Shown: positions 44,239 through 54,590, counted from the stretch's first letter. The stretch is DNA of 64,000 nucleotides from Zygaena filipendulae (GCA_907165275.2 OU015653.1:2262001-2326000); one strand, 5' to 3'. The notes: a model not told the origin generated them from the sequence alone. Program-made: numbers and translations.

Positions 44239-44410
44239 CCAGCTGTGCCTCGCGGTTTCACCCGGGCCGCGTGTGTTTCGGAATTCTCGCAGGAACTCCA
44301 AAGTAGCCTAATTTCCTCTCTATAAAACATCAATTAATTAGCAGTGACAGCAGACAGTCCCATCAAAATGGTTCCAACTGTTTCGGTGATTAGCCGTTCC
44401 CCGCCTTAAG
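44239..44410 (-). mobile_element. Helitron-like element, 'AATTAGCAGTGA' family
   Basis: CCAGCTGTGCCTCGCGGTTT, TCTCGCAGGAACTCCAAAGT, AGCCTAATTTCCTC, AATTAATTAGCAGTGACAGC, CCATCAAAATGGTTCC. The middle resembles 60172-60290. Confidence 0.6.
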
Positions 44411-44422
44411 GGTGCATTTCCA

Positions 44423-44547
44423 TCCCTACTAATATTACAAATGCGGGAGAGTAGGTTTGTTTGTTCGTTTGCTATACTTTCACGCCTTAACGACTCGACC
44501 GATCTACATGAAATTTTGCATAAACGTTGTCAGGGGTACAGTTCTCT
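44423..44547 (+). mobile_element. Helitron-like (Lep1-type), 3' truncated at an AATA repeat
   Basis: A|TCCCTACTAATATTACAAA at 44423, CTTTCACGCCTTAACGACTC, ACATGAAATTTTGCATAAAC, GTTGTCAGGGGTACAG. Then it breaks off into (AATA)n at 44556-44582. Confidence 0.75.
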
Positions 44548-44786
44548 GTACTTAATTAAAATAAATAAATAAATAAATAAATTAAAATTAATCTATGTTT
44601 TTATTTTTGAACTCGCCCATTTCTTTCGTCGCGAATTGTCTTTAAAGATTTGTTGGTCATGAAGCGGGGGCAGTTAGAAAGAAGAGCAGTTTCCATGGTC
44701 CCCATTCAACTGTGCCGAAGCCTTTCAATCAAATTTTATGTTTACAACGCGCTCGCTATAAACCAGTGTAAAATGGCGTGACAGCA

Positions 44787-44825
44787 GACGTCAAATAAAC
44801 TTGCGAGACAGGTTTATTTGACGTC
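44787..44825. repeat. 14-bp perfect inverted repeat
   Basis: GACGTCAAATAAAC, 11-nt loop, GTTTATTTGACGTC. Each arm begins with a GACGTC palindrome. Confidence 0.88.
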
Positions 44826-45381
44826 AGTGCATGCGACATTGTACAGGTTACGTTACAGGTCGAAATACGTCGATAAAATTTTAACCGCTACGTCGTCGAT
44901 CGGAGATACGTTGGAGATACGTACGCTGTGATCGGATGCATAAAATGCTTGGTAAAATTCTGTACAGCGATTGCTTTTGCTAGGTTGCCATCACTCAAAA
45001 TTAATTTGCTCTACCTCAAAAAGTAAAATTTGATTTGTGGTTTTTTGAAGTTACTTTAAGTTTTGGTACCTACTGCTTTTGACGCATAATAAATAAATGA
45101 GAATAGAGAAATTTTGTTATTAGTATAAACTTAACAACGACATTCAGTGCTTGCTAACTGCTTCTACCTAGTACATGGTTACACTTATTTTTTGAAAATA
45201 AGGCTTATTTTCAAATTTATAGAGATTTAATTACTTAAATTCTAACATATTTTAAGTGCGAACGTAAGCTTGTTTGTTACGCCTTCAATACATTACAATA
45301 CATTAGTTCAATACACAGTGTAAAATATTTTGCACAAAGTAAATGTTAGTGTAATTTCAGAATAATAATATTATACTAATA
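44826..45381. other. Mostly unassigned
   Basis: A small Lep1-like scrap (GCGAACGTAAGCTTGTTTGT, TACGCCTTCAATA) is at 45257-45291. Nothing else seen. Confidence 0.38.
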
Positions 45382-45770
45382 TCTGGGTCACCGAGCTTCG
45401 CTCGTTGTGTATAGCGCCATCTGTTCTTACGTAGAAAAACAAACACTCATTTTTCTTTGCCTGAAAACACGGATAAAACGTTTTCTAAAAATGAAACCTA
45501 GCTAGCGGGGCTAAGATGCGCAACACGATAAAATTTTATCGATCCATTTTATCGATTCTCATCGACAAAACCATACAATATGTCGACGAGAATCGATAAA
45601 ATGGCTTGATAAAATTTTATCGTGTTGCGCATCTTAGCCCCCTAGATCGATTAATCGCCCCCGAAATCCCCTGCATACTAAATTTCATGAAAATCGATGG
45701 AGCCGTTTCCGAGATTCAGATTATATAATTTAAATACAAGAATTGCTCGTTTAAAGATAGTAGATACTAC
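45382..45770 (+). mobile_element. Dispersed lepidopteran repeat split by a foldback MITE
   Basis: Left part TCTGGGTCACCGAGCTTCGC, AAAAACAAACACTCA, AAATGAAACCTAGCTAG; right part CTAGATCGATTAATCGCCCC, ATACTAAATTTCATGAAAAT, GGAGCCGTTTCCGAGATTCA, ACAAGAATTGCTCGTTTAAA. The halves belong to one element interrupted at 45507-45641. A reversed fragment is at 50885-50932. Confidence 0.65.
45507..45641. mobile_element. Near-perfect foldback MITE, 135 bp
   Basis: GGGGCTAAGATGCGCAACAC, ATAAAATTTTATCGATCCAT and TTATCGATTCTCATCGAC are mirrored by GTCGACGAGAATCGATAA, ATGGCTTGATAAAATTTTAT and GTGTTGCGCATCTTAGCCCC around a loop of about 15 bp. The flanks allow a TA target duplication (CTAGCTA|G...C|TAGATCG). 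Confidence 0.88.
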
Positions 45771-46040
45771 GTAGGTACTAATATAATATATTTTTTCCTG
45801 GCATTTGTAATGAAGCAAAAAGTTCACGACGTGAAAGTAGGTATTACTTTCTCGGCAGGCATGATAGGTATTGTCTGCAAATTCCTATTTCCCATTACAC
45901 CGGGATCACACGGGATCCCACGGGAATATTTACTACTCAACTGTACCTATTGTTAACTTTTTCCCGACATAATTTTGTATATTTACCAACTGAGAACCTG
46001 CGTTACGTTTTTACGTAACTTACGTTGAGTTGAAAAGGTT
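45771..46040. other. No feature recognised
   Basis: Left flank of the 3.1-kb LTR element. A short CGGGATCACACGGGATCCCA direct repeat is at 45901. Confidence 0.4.
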
Positions 46041-46044
46041 GTAC

Positions 46045-46251
46045 TGTTGGGAGACTCGGCTTGGAGAGCGGCAACACTACGGGCAGCGCCATGACAGCGG
46101 TCGGCGCGTGAGACGGAACTACGGAAGTAGTCGCTGTGTGCAAGTCATTCCGTCGCATCGTCGTTCGTCGATAAGTGTCGTTATATTGGAAGTTTATCAT
46201 TTTTGTCTGTTTTTATAATTTATTTGGAAATTGAGGAAGACTTACCTAAAA
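46045..46251 (+). repeat. Left LTR of the 3.1-kb element
   Basis: 207 bp, identical by eye to 48968-49174. GC-rich first half, AT-rich second half; no TATA box seen. Confidence 0.9.
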
Positions 46252-46814
46252 TCAGAATTGGGATTGTCTCACGGATCACAAGTATTGGCATTCTGACATG
46301 ACAATTTAATATTTGTGTAACTACCCGTTACTTATGGTTTGTCATTTTTATTGGTAAGTTTCAAGTGTGATTAAAATTATTTAATAATAGTTCTTCGTGT
46401 GTCTATTTTCTGTGTGATTGTGTGATTCTTATAATGTTTTGAAGTACCTTTGTCGAGTCAATGCGACAACGTCAACGAAGTTTGCGCGATCGAACGTCTT
46501 TTAAGTCTTGTAGGTACCTACGATGTAATCGCAGCAATACCTATTATTGTCATTCGTTTTCTGTGCAGTGTAAATAAGTAGGTACTAAGCTACTTTCTCG
46601 ATCCCTTTCTGCCGGTTAAATGTGTTTCTCCAGGATTTTAAACCCTGATGCAAACGTTGAGTGCGTGCGCCACGAGTGCAGGCGCCGCCGCGTCACTGAA
46701 TCGCGACAGCGCGGCGTTAGCGCTAGCAGAGCGCCTCGCGGCGCGTTGCTTGGCCGCGACAGTCTGGCGCCACTGCGATGGAGTTGCCTGGGAGCTGACT
46801 CAGAGCAGGTCACC

Positions 46815-47084
46815 ATGTCCCACGGTGACAATACTGCGTTTGAGGTGCTGGATATGCCTTTAAGAGCTAATGATCGCCGCCTATTGAGTAAGACGTATCC
46901 ATTACTTACTAGATACCTACAATCACATCGGTCAATCGGTATTGACTGCCGATGCAAAATTCCATTAATTTCACACTACACTTTTAATGAATTGGTTAAG
47001 GTAACTAAATACTTATGTTGCATTGTAAGTTACCCGAAGGAAGAGTATCACTTATGTAACTCAAAGAGTAAGCTACCAAAGTAA
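46815..47084 (+). CDS. Short hypothetical frame (89 aa), possible gag remnant
   Basis: ATG in a strong context (CACCATGTCC) opens MSHGDNTAFEVLDMPLRAND and continues RRLLSKTYPLLTRYLQ before stopping at 47084. The first 45 residues are leucine- and charge-rich and could be the start of a gag; I know of no match. The open frame extends upstream to 46620 through very CpG-rich DNA, but the Kozak ATG is the better start. No zinc knuckle, no protease. It lies about 560 bp after the left LTR, where gag would normally begin. Confidence 0.3.
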   Translation: MSHGDNTAFEVLDMPLRANDRRLLSKTYPLLTRYLQSHRSIGIDCRCKIPLISHYTFNELVKVTKYLCCIVSYPKEEYHLCNSKSKLPK

Positions 47085-47562
47085 AAAAAAAAAAAAGATG
47101 AAAACAAAACATTGAATGGATAAATTACATCTTAACAATTGTATGTGTAATAAACAAGAAATGAATATTTGTGCCCATAGTAGACTTATTGTCTGTCTGT
47201 AATCTGTATGTACCTACCTGTATATTGTTGTCTTGAATGTTGTGTGATATTTTCTTTTTAATAAATTTCATCACAGATTTATAAAGCTGCGTACACACGA
47301 GTGTTGCTTTCAATGGTAATTGGTATGGGAACATCCATTTTAAATATATGTAGGTAGCATGGAAATTATCAAGTTTGTGTCTCCTATATTTCTTATACCT
47401 AAGCATTTTATTGAAAAAAAGGAGCAGATATGAGCTAATTAAGCTCATTCTAATAATAATTAGCAACTTATGTTTTTATTCATTGAAGGAATATTTTGAT
47501 GACTGATACTGATATTTTGTCTGAACTTGACTCTTGTGATGAAATAATTTGTGATGAATTAC

Positions 47563-47735
47563 ATGTTAAGTTTATGTAATCAGAAATGTGAATCTGATAT
47601 CTAGTTGTGAATTTAATGTTAAGTTTATGTAACCTGAAACGTGAATCTGATATCTAGATGTGAATTTAATGTTAAGTTTATGTAACCTGAAACGTGAATC
47701 CGATATCTGGATGTAAATCTAATGTTAAGCCTCTA
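47563..47735. repeat. Minisatellite, 53-bp unit, about 3 copies
   Basis: ATGTTAAGTTTATGTAA...GTGAATCTGATATCTAG repeats with starts at 47563, 47616, 47669 and 47722, an exact 53-bp period. Confidence 0.9.
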
Positions 47736-48390
47736 TTCTTCTGAGTGTTAAGCTTAATGTTCATCTGAGTAATGTAATGTTATAGTTGAACTGAAATGTA
47801 TTTATGTAGATGCCTAGTAATTTAATTACTAGTGCTTCATAATATTTTTGGTACTCCTGTAAAAGATAACTAAGTCTTAAGCTCACTGTAACAATGTATA
47901 AGACTCTGTTGTGCTATGTACACTTAGTAAGCAATAAATACTTGGATACTTGTTAGAAATGGTCAGGTTAGGCCGAGCTCAAGAAAGATCGAAGCTCTTG
48001 TGAAATTACTTTAGCTTACTAAAGTTATGCAATTGTCAGTTCTACGACTTGCAGTTTACTCTTAGGATGGATATCTGAACCGAATTCTGGAACCAATTAG
48101 TGTCTGAAAGGAGTTCGACGTGGGACTCCAGTATGCACACGCCCGTACTGCCACGGACGTGCTGCTGCACCGCTACGCTATAGTGCGCTGGTACAAGTTG
48201 AGGCTGTGTCTTGTGTCTTGTGGGCGATATTACCGTGCCACCGTTCATCGTCGCTGTACAGATCGCGTCACAGCACGCCGTTGCGTCTGTGTCGGCGAAG
48301 CGTCACCGTCACCGCACTGTTTTGCATCTCGACTGTATAGCATCGAGGTCATCTTGAAGCCGACCTACGAGTGGGTTGCTACGTTCGACG

Positions 48391-48442
48391 GTGATGACGA
48401 TGAAGATGGAGATGATGATGAGGATGAAGATGATGATGATGG
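48391..48442. repeat. Imperfect (GAT)n repeat
   Basis: GATGATGACGATGAAGATGG and further GATGATGATG units. In one frame it reads as an Asp/Glu tract, but the surrounding frame has no recognisable protein. Confidence 0.85.
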
Positions 48443-48469
48443 TTGCGGAATTCTTCGTTGAGCGAAGTG

Positions 48470-48660
48470 TTACTGGGCACCGGATGCCTGCCCAGGGTTG
48501 AAACCTTTTCGTTATTGCGAAGAGTCGCTGTGGTACCTGATCACTACCCAGCGTGTGAAAGCTTTTCGGTAATGGCCTAGGCCGAAGAGTCGCTGAGTGC
48601 GACTGTGAGAGTGTGCGACCGTGCAACGAAGAGACTCTCACAGTGCGGCTCAGTGTTGAT
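48470..48660. repeat. Imperfect duplication in the 3.1-kb element
   Basis: GAAACCTTTTCGTTATTGCGAAGAGTCGCTG and GAAAGCTTTTCGGTAATGGCCTAGGCCGAAGAGTCGCTG are related units; each has its own GCGAAGAGTCGCTG-like tail. Confidence 0.55.
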
Positions 48661-48956
48661 TATTTTGCATGTGGTTGTGGATGTAGACGTAGATCTTGGG
48701 TTTATTTTGGTGTTGGTAATTCGTGTGACGAATATTAATTTGGATGAATATAACTGAAACTAACCTAACTGTGTACCTAAAACCTTGTCAATTTTGTTGT
48801 ATCTGCGAATGTTTTTTTTAATTTTGTTGCATCGCTATGACGAAATTGGATGCAGTCTGGAGACCCTTGTTAACCGATCTGTTACATGTGCTGGATGTGC
48901 GAGACGAGTCTGATAAGACCTTATCAGATTGATCCTGACGAGGACGTCAGGGTGTC

Positions 48957-48967
48957 AGGAGAGGCCG
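48957..48967 (+). promoter_or_regulatory. Candidate polypurine tract of the 3.1-kb element
   Basis: CAGGAGAGGCCG lies immediately before the right LTR. Confidence 0.5.
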
Positions 48968-49174
48968 TGTTGGGAGACTCGGCTTGGAGAGCGGCAACAC
49001 TACGGGCAGCGCCATGACAGCGGTCGGCGCGTGAGACGGAACTACGGAAGTAGTCGCTGTGTGCAAGTCATTCCGTCGCATCGTCGTTCGTCGATAAGTG
49101 TCGTTATATTGGAAGTTTATCATTTTTGTCTGTTTTTATAATTTATTTGGAAATTGAGGAAGACTTACCTAAAA
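48968..49174 (+). repeat. Right LTR of the 3.1-kb element
   Basis: 207 bp, identical by eye to 46045-46251, followed by the GTAC target duplication. Confidence 0.9.
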
Positions 49175-49182
49175 GTACCTAC

Positions 49183-49369
49183 ATACTTACTATTATTATC
49201 AATGCGAAAGTGAGATGTTTTTTGCGGCTCATCGACCACCACGATATTTTGCATACACGTACTATCAGGGGCACAGAGAAGGACATAGGGTTTTTACAGT
49301 GGGTTTTTACCCCAAAAATCCTGCGGAAACTCTGAAATTACCGCGGGTGGAACCGCGCGGAATAGCTAG
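49183..49369 (+). mobile_element. Helitron-like element (Lep1-type)
   Basis: TACTTACTATTATTATCAAT, GCGAAAGTGAGATG, CACGATATTTTGCATACACG, CACAGAGAAGGACATAGGG, hairpin ACCGCGGGTGGAACCGCGCG, CTAG|T at 49366-49369. The first bases are mutated. It begins a few bases after the LTR element's target duplication. Confidence 0.78.
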
Positions 49370-50525
49370 TGTTATGTAATTAAATGTTTACAATCAGGAA
49401 CAGTAGGCATTTGATAGTACAGGAGGTCGATCGCGCTTTTTATAGGTATCTAACGACTTTATCTAAACAAAACCTTTAAAACGTAAAATATTAAAATAAA
49501 ATTTTAAGCGGTTTCATATTTGATAACGAATTACGTATTTTGAAGATAAGGATCCTTAACCTTAACTTAACATTTGACTGAATTATCCGTCAAAGCGTCA
49601 GCAACTTGCGTGTCTCAATTTTCGTGAATATTGAAGGTCCTACTTCAATAAATCCCTCCTTTAACCTTACGTTCTGTAACATCAGTTGTCTAGTAGCGTC
49701 TGGCAGTGTGTTATAATGTCCAAACATTTTTATTTAACGTATACAAGATGTGGTAAAATTAGCTACAAAAATTTACAGGGATGAAAACATTGTTATAAAT
49801 ATGTTCATAAAATAAAAAATAAAAAAAAAATATAAAAAACAATAAATCAAAATAAATCAATCAAAAAGATAACCTGTGAAGGCGCTCACCGCTCAATCGC
49901 TTTACACACACCGCGCGCCAGTATCTTAAGATCAATGATCTCGATCGTCACTCGATCGATCTGAACAGCTGATGCATCGCTCGCAGTGTGTGGCTCGTGC
50001 TTTGTATCGGCACGCGCCACGTATGTTTACGTATGTTTTAGTGAGCTACGTGTATTGTGTACCTTGTGAATGTAGTTTTAATGTTTTTTAAATGAATTTA
50101 TTTTCTTCATATTCTGAAAAACTACCGAACTTAAAATATTATTTTTTGCTTATCCTGTTTGTTGTACTGTATACTTTTAGCCCTGTAAATATTTGCCGAT
50201 AATTTTACCACATCTTATATAGTAGTTACAGATAGAGTTCACTGCGTGGTGCGTTTAAAGTTACTTACTTTAGTTTAGTTTTGGCAGTTTTTAGGATTTT
50301 GCTTAATTAATTTTATCCGTACTTTAACTTCACTTTCACTCAACTCCGTTGCCTTCACTTTCCATTTTATAAATTTATGATCACGACCATGCGCCCGCGT
50401 CGCCAATCACAATTATAACCGCATCATAATTCTTGTGGTTTTCAACGGCAATAACTTCAATATGAAAAATAAGACATACTATTTTCAATAATTTATGTAG
50501 TTGCATTGTACTAAATGTGTTTCAA
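49370..50525. other. Unassigned; CpG-rich patch at 49870-50060
   Basis: 49870-50060 is rich in CG (CACACCGCGCGCCAGTATC, GATCTCGATCGTCACTCGAT, GGCACGCGCC), with several GATC/ATCGAT palindromes. The rest is AT-rich. No coding domain. Confidence 0.35.
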
Positions 50526-50600
50526 TCCATACTAATATCATAAATGCGAAAGTAACTCCGTCTTTTACCCTTTCAAGCCTAAACTACTCAATATATTTTG
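50526..50600 (+). mobile_element. Helitron-like 5' end fragment
   Basis: A|TCCATACTAATATCATAAA at 50526, GCGAAAGTAACTCCGTC, TTTCAAGCCTAAACTACTCA. Downstream sequence does not continue the family. Confidence 0.6.
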
Positions 50601-50884
50601 ATAAATCAAGGAGAAGATTGCATCCTGACGCAGGGTGTGAGCTGCCTCTATCCCAGCAGTCATGGCAAGGGAGGGAAAAGCCGAAAGGAACAGCTAAAGT
50701 GAAGGATAGAAGCAGAGAGGGAAAGAAAGAGAACTGTCGTAAATGTCAGGTATAGTCCCTCCTGACATATTATAAACAATTAAAAGGCAAATCGACACAA
50801 GTCCAATTTCCACATTTATATTTATTTGTATTTCTTGCCCTCTATGTATTATAAAGTAGTATCTTTCTATATCTATCTATATAT

Positions 50885-50932
50885 ATATATATATGTATAC
50901 TCCCTTTAAACGAGCGATTCTTGTAATATGTT
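50885..50932 (-). mobile_element. Fragment of the 45382 repeat
   Basis: CCTTTAAACGAGCGATTCTT followed by GTAATATG is the reverse of ACAAGAATTGCTCGTTTAAA. A short TA/CTAT repeat precedes it. Confidence 0.5.
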
Positions 50933-50994
50933 AGCATGCTAGAAGGTCGCAAGCTATTTCATTGTTTTCCTCATATGGAGAAAATCAACTACAG

Positions 50995-51117
50995 CCCCCT
51001 TAGCCAAGTTGACTAAACTATAACGTCATAATGTCACGTCATAACACTTCCGTTTATTATTTTTCTATGCGTTAATGAGTTAATAGTTTAATAGTTTTGT
51101 CAACTTGGCTAAGGGGG
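50995..51117. mobile_element. MITE, 123 bp, 3-bp flanking repeat
   Basis: CCCCCTTAGCCAAGTTGAC at the left is inverted as GTCAACTTGGCTAAGGGGG at the right. CAG flanks both ends, a possible 3-bp target duplication. The inner ACTAAACTAT/ATAGTTT extends the stem. Non-coding. Confidence 0.8.
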
Positions 51118-52860
51118 CAGGCCCAGTAGTATGTCACCTGCAGGTAAGTGTACCATACCCTTTATAAGTGACCAGGTCGTCTATATACATCACCCCATAT
51201 ACATCACGGCAATCCGGCGTTGTCCCATTTTCGTCTCTTTACCTACAGTAATAGAGATGACAGTTCACTGTGAGACTGTATTACTACCTCAATAGATCAT
51301 TATCCTCGGACATCCGAAGCGAATCGGATGTGGTCGTCGATGGCCGGCATGGTGATTCCCTAATGTGGGATTTATAACACATGGAAATGTGTATTTGCCA
51401 CAGCAACTTGCAGATTGGCCGAAAATAGTAAAAATAAAATAGACTTTTAATTTTGAGTATAAGGACCTATAGTTATAACAGTTAAAAACACATGATTTAT
51501 AAGTCAGTTGCGAATTGCGATCATAAAAACCGGGCTGTTGCAAAAATTAACATTTTACACTATCCACAATCGCAACCCACAATTACCCTCGCACCGTGGC
51601 GTGGTTAAGAGAAGTAGAAAAAGAACAAATCAAACTCGAGAATACACAGTAGGCTAGCGCCCAAGATAAATGTTGAAAGAGCAATTTTGTTATGCAACTA
51701 CCGGTGTACGCAGAGGAGGCAGAGTGCGCGGGATGTGCCTATTAGATGCCAGTACAGACAGTACAGTAGAAATAATTACGGGTCCCCGGGCTGGCAGGCC
51801 AGCGGCGGCAGGCCGGGGCGAGGCGGGGAACGGAATGCTAATCGTTTCTACTGGAATATTAATGAATATTGTTCGCGGTGCGTACCTTTCCGCATACGAT
51901 CATTTCGATCCAACGAGGATGATCCGTTCAGAAATGTATTATCACTGGAAGATTTAATATTGTAATTTCCAAACAGAATTGGCCCGGTCGCAAATTCTCG
52001 TAACTATAGCCTTTCTGTGAACGACTTTCTATCGATGACAAAATGTCTGTGCTACGAGATATAAGTTGTAAGTGAAGACTAATATAAACATTCTTATTTA
52101 CGTTTTAACTTACTGAAATTAAGACGTCCGGCAGGGGGTTATCTTTTTTTAATATTCTTAAGTTGTCCTTTTTTATAGTATACGTAAGCATTATTAGAGA
52201 CCAGTCGTTTGCCATGCGTCATGCGTCAAATCTCTTGCTCTTTTTGTAAGAACGTTTTTACATCTACGCCTTTTGGTGAAATGGTGAATGCTTTCAAAAT
52301 TTAAATCTTGGTCAGTTTTGAAATTAGAGTTATAGAAATTGGGAAACACATAATTTAGAGTTTTTGGTGATTCAACCCAATAGTTAAAAAGGTGTTACCG
52401 AGGAGGTCATACAGATGTATGTATACCCACATCTAGAGACATACGATGGATTTGAAGCCCAATGTGGTTAAAGTTACTCTTTAACGAGCATCAAACGACC
52501 CCAGGATAGGCCTGGCTAGGCCTGGCTATGCCTGGCCTAATGCGTTGCGGGCACTCCGAGATGTGGACACGCATTAACCGTGTTACGAGCATCCGTCACC
52601 GCTTCCCAGTAATCCCGGTAATCATGCTCATTACACACTCACACCGCTTAAACTTGCTTCATGACTACTATTAAGTATTAAGCGAACGGTAACTCATGCT
52701 CTATCGTACGTAGCTTATGGACTATCTGCTTTGACGTGGCGTTGTTGCCATTAGATACATTTGTGTCACGACGACATCAATCGCCTTTGGTGACGCCACA
52801 TCTGTCAGGTACAGCTATTCTTTTACAGATTTTGCTCGGAAAAGAGATTTTTATTAGGTA
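51118..52860. other. No gene recognised
   Basis: Includes a moderately GC-rich stretch at 51700-51840 (CAGCGGCGGCAGGCCGGGGC) with overlapping open frames lacking any known domain, and a small GGCCTGGCTA direct repeat at 52510-52540. Confidence 0.4.
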
Positions 52861-53063
52861 CAAGCTGTCCCCCGCGGTTTCATCCGTATTAATTTCGGAG
52901 TTCCCGTGTGAATTTCAGGATAAAAGTACCCTATGTCAGTTAGGATCACTGTAGATTCCTATAAGTGAAATTATCTTCAAAATCGGTTCAGTAGATCCAA
53001 AGATTACCTCCTACAACATTACAAACTCACAATTCACAAGTATTCCTCTTTATAATATTAGTA
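52861..53063 (-). mobile_element. Helitron-like element, 'AAAATCGGTTCAGTAGATCC' family
   Basis: CAAGCTGTCCCCCGCGGTTT (terminus mutated from CTAG), GGAGTTCCCGTGTGAATTTC, AAAGTACCCTATGTCAGTTA, AAAATCGGTTCAGTAGATCC, CTCTTTATAATATTAGTA at its 5' end. Confidence 0.72.
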
Positions 53064-53065
53064 TA

Positions 53066-53244
53066 CCGCTCTTCCCCGCGGTTTCATCCGTGTTAATTTC
53101 GGAGTTACCGCGGGAATTACAGGATAAAAATAAACCTATATCCTTCTGTACCACTGACAACGTGTATGCAAAAGTTTGTGATGATTGGTTGAGTAGTTAA
53201 AAAGTGACAAATAAATAAACTCACATTTTCATATTTTATAAGGT
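53066..53244 (-). mobile_element. Helitron-like element (Lep1-type) abutting the previous one
   Basis: CTTCCCCGCGGTTTCATCCG, ACCGCGGGAATTACAGGATA, ACCACTGACAACGTGTATGC, TGATGATTGGTTGAGTAG. The two copies lie end to end in the same orientation. Confidence 0.7.
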
Positions 53245-54189
53245 AAGCCGTAAGGCATCTGAGAAGTCTGAGATACATTGCATTGGCTGCAAAGAAGAAT
53301 AGATTTTGCTCATAATGTCACCATACGACGTTGTTTTTTTGCTACGTCTATGAAAAAATTGTCTTTGTCACAATAATTGTGGTAAACCACTTTGGAAGCC
53401 AATAGTAAAAATGAACTAGTGGGTCAGTATGAAAAATTAATGTTGTAGTTGAGGAATTTCGAAGACTGGAACGATATAAGTAGTTATCATTTTGTTATTA
53501 TAAAACTTCATAAACGTATAATATTTATGATCATTCAAAGTATTTTTTGTATAATATTAATTTCAACTCACAATAAAATTAGAGGAGATAAAAAAAGTAT
53601 AATTATATTTAAGTGCTCATAATATTTTCATTACATTTGTATTAAGCGCGAAAATCATATATTTCAGTGAGCTGGCAGTGCGCCGAAGGTAGGCAGGCTT
53701 GTATGTACAAGCTTATATCTATTCTAGACGCAACATGGAGCTATACGAGTAATGTTCATACGGGGTCGTTGTACCTAAAAAGTACAAAAACCGACGTGTC
53801 TCATCTTCAACGAGATATGTGTCGACGCATAATGCATCCTTTGATCGGCGTTTCATACAATTTTACACTCTCATTTCTCGGTACTAAAGCTCGTTTTGTG
53901 ACGCAGATAGGGAAGTTTTCCCATAATATAATCATTGCATAAAATAATTTTATTGCTCACTAGACGCGGTTGTTATAAGGACGAGGCTATTTTTAGCAGG
54001 CGACGACGACGGTGCCGCCTTACTCCTGCCGGCTAGAATTACCATTACTGATAACTTAATAGTAAGACATAATGCATAAAACATTTCAATTTCAGTATCG
54101 ACATTTAATGACAACTATATATTTTATGTCTACGACAATTTTTTTTAAATTTTATGTTGTATACATACATACATACATTAGGTATCGCA
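53245..54189. other. Unassigned, with (TACA)n at 54163-54178
   Basis: A 91-codon frame at 53667 has no recognisable domain. Otherwise AT-rich with no repeat matched. Confidence 0.4.
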
Positions 54190-54332
54190 ATTTTCGGAGA
54201 TTTTTGACCCCCTCTCCCCCCAATGTAACGCGCCGTAACGTTTTTCTGTACCCCCCTCCCCCCTAGTAAAACGTTACGTAACCACCAAGTGACCATTTTT
54301 TTATTTTTCTACCTAAAATCACAATTATGTGG
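54190..54332. repeat. C-rich GTAACG repeat, left part (interrupted by Copia)
   Basis: GACCCCCTCTCCCCCCAATG, TAACGCGCCGTAACG, CCCCCCTCCCCCCTAG. Related sequence resumes after the Copia element at 57736-57900 (AACACCCCCCTCCTGCCCCT, GTAACGCATCGTAACGTTTT, GTTACGTAAT). Confidence 0.5.
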
Positions 54333-54536
54333 TGATGAAATAATAGCGAGGACAATTTAACTATATAAGGTATTTATTTCAGAGAGACAAATTACAGAGC
54401 GGTTAACTATGACAGTGCACAATTTAGACAAGGCGGTAGGTAGTAGGTAGTGGCGCCACTCTGCTATATAGACGGCAGATAAATGCACCACGTACTTTGC
54501 TATCCAACTTAGCGTAGGCGTTCATACTTCTCAACA
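54333..54536 (-). repeat. Copia 3' LTR
   Basis: 204 bp, identical by eye to 57532-57735. Confidence 0.93.
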
Positions 54537-54550
54537 TCCTCTCCTGAACG
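54537..54550 (-). promoter_or_regulatory. Polypurine tract of the Copia element
   Basis: In element orientation TTCAGGAGAGGA directly precedes the 3' LTR. Confidence 0.7.
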
Positions 54551-54590
54551 CATACGCTTTAAAATTCAGCCCATTGACGAGGTGAAGTTT

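Larger units (their letters stand above)
46045..49174 (+). mobile_element. Non-autonomous LTR retrotransposon, 3130 bp
   Basis: Two 207-bp direct repeats, TGTTGGGAGACTCGG...ACTTACCTAAAA, read as identical and are flanked by GTAC on both sides (46041-46044 and 49175-49178), a 4-bp target duplication. A purine-rich CAGGAGAGG just before the right repeat (48957-48965) fits a polypurine tract and gives plus orientation. The 2.7-kb interior has no protease, reverse transcriptase or integrase motif. It contains a short gag-like frame, a 53-bp minisatellite and a GAT repeat. The 3' end is unusual: the repeat ends AAAA rather than CA. No clear TGG primer site (TCAGAATTGGGATTG follows). Confidence 0.82.

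Noticed and set aside
46620..47084. 154-codon frame starting upstream of the Kozak ATG
   Set aside because: The added N-terminal part lies in CpG-rich DNA where both strands are open, so I kept only the ATG at 46815 as a weak candidate.
48120..48461. 113-codon frame ending in an Asp/Glu tract
   Set aside because: The acidic tail is just a GAT repeat and the rest has no recognisable domain. I kept only the simple repeat and the LTR element context.
53667..53942. Host exon after TATATTTCAG
   Set aside because: There is a splice-acceptor-like sequence, but the frame has no domain and no partner exons.
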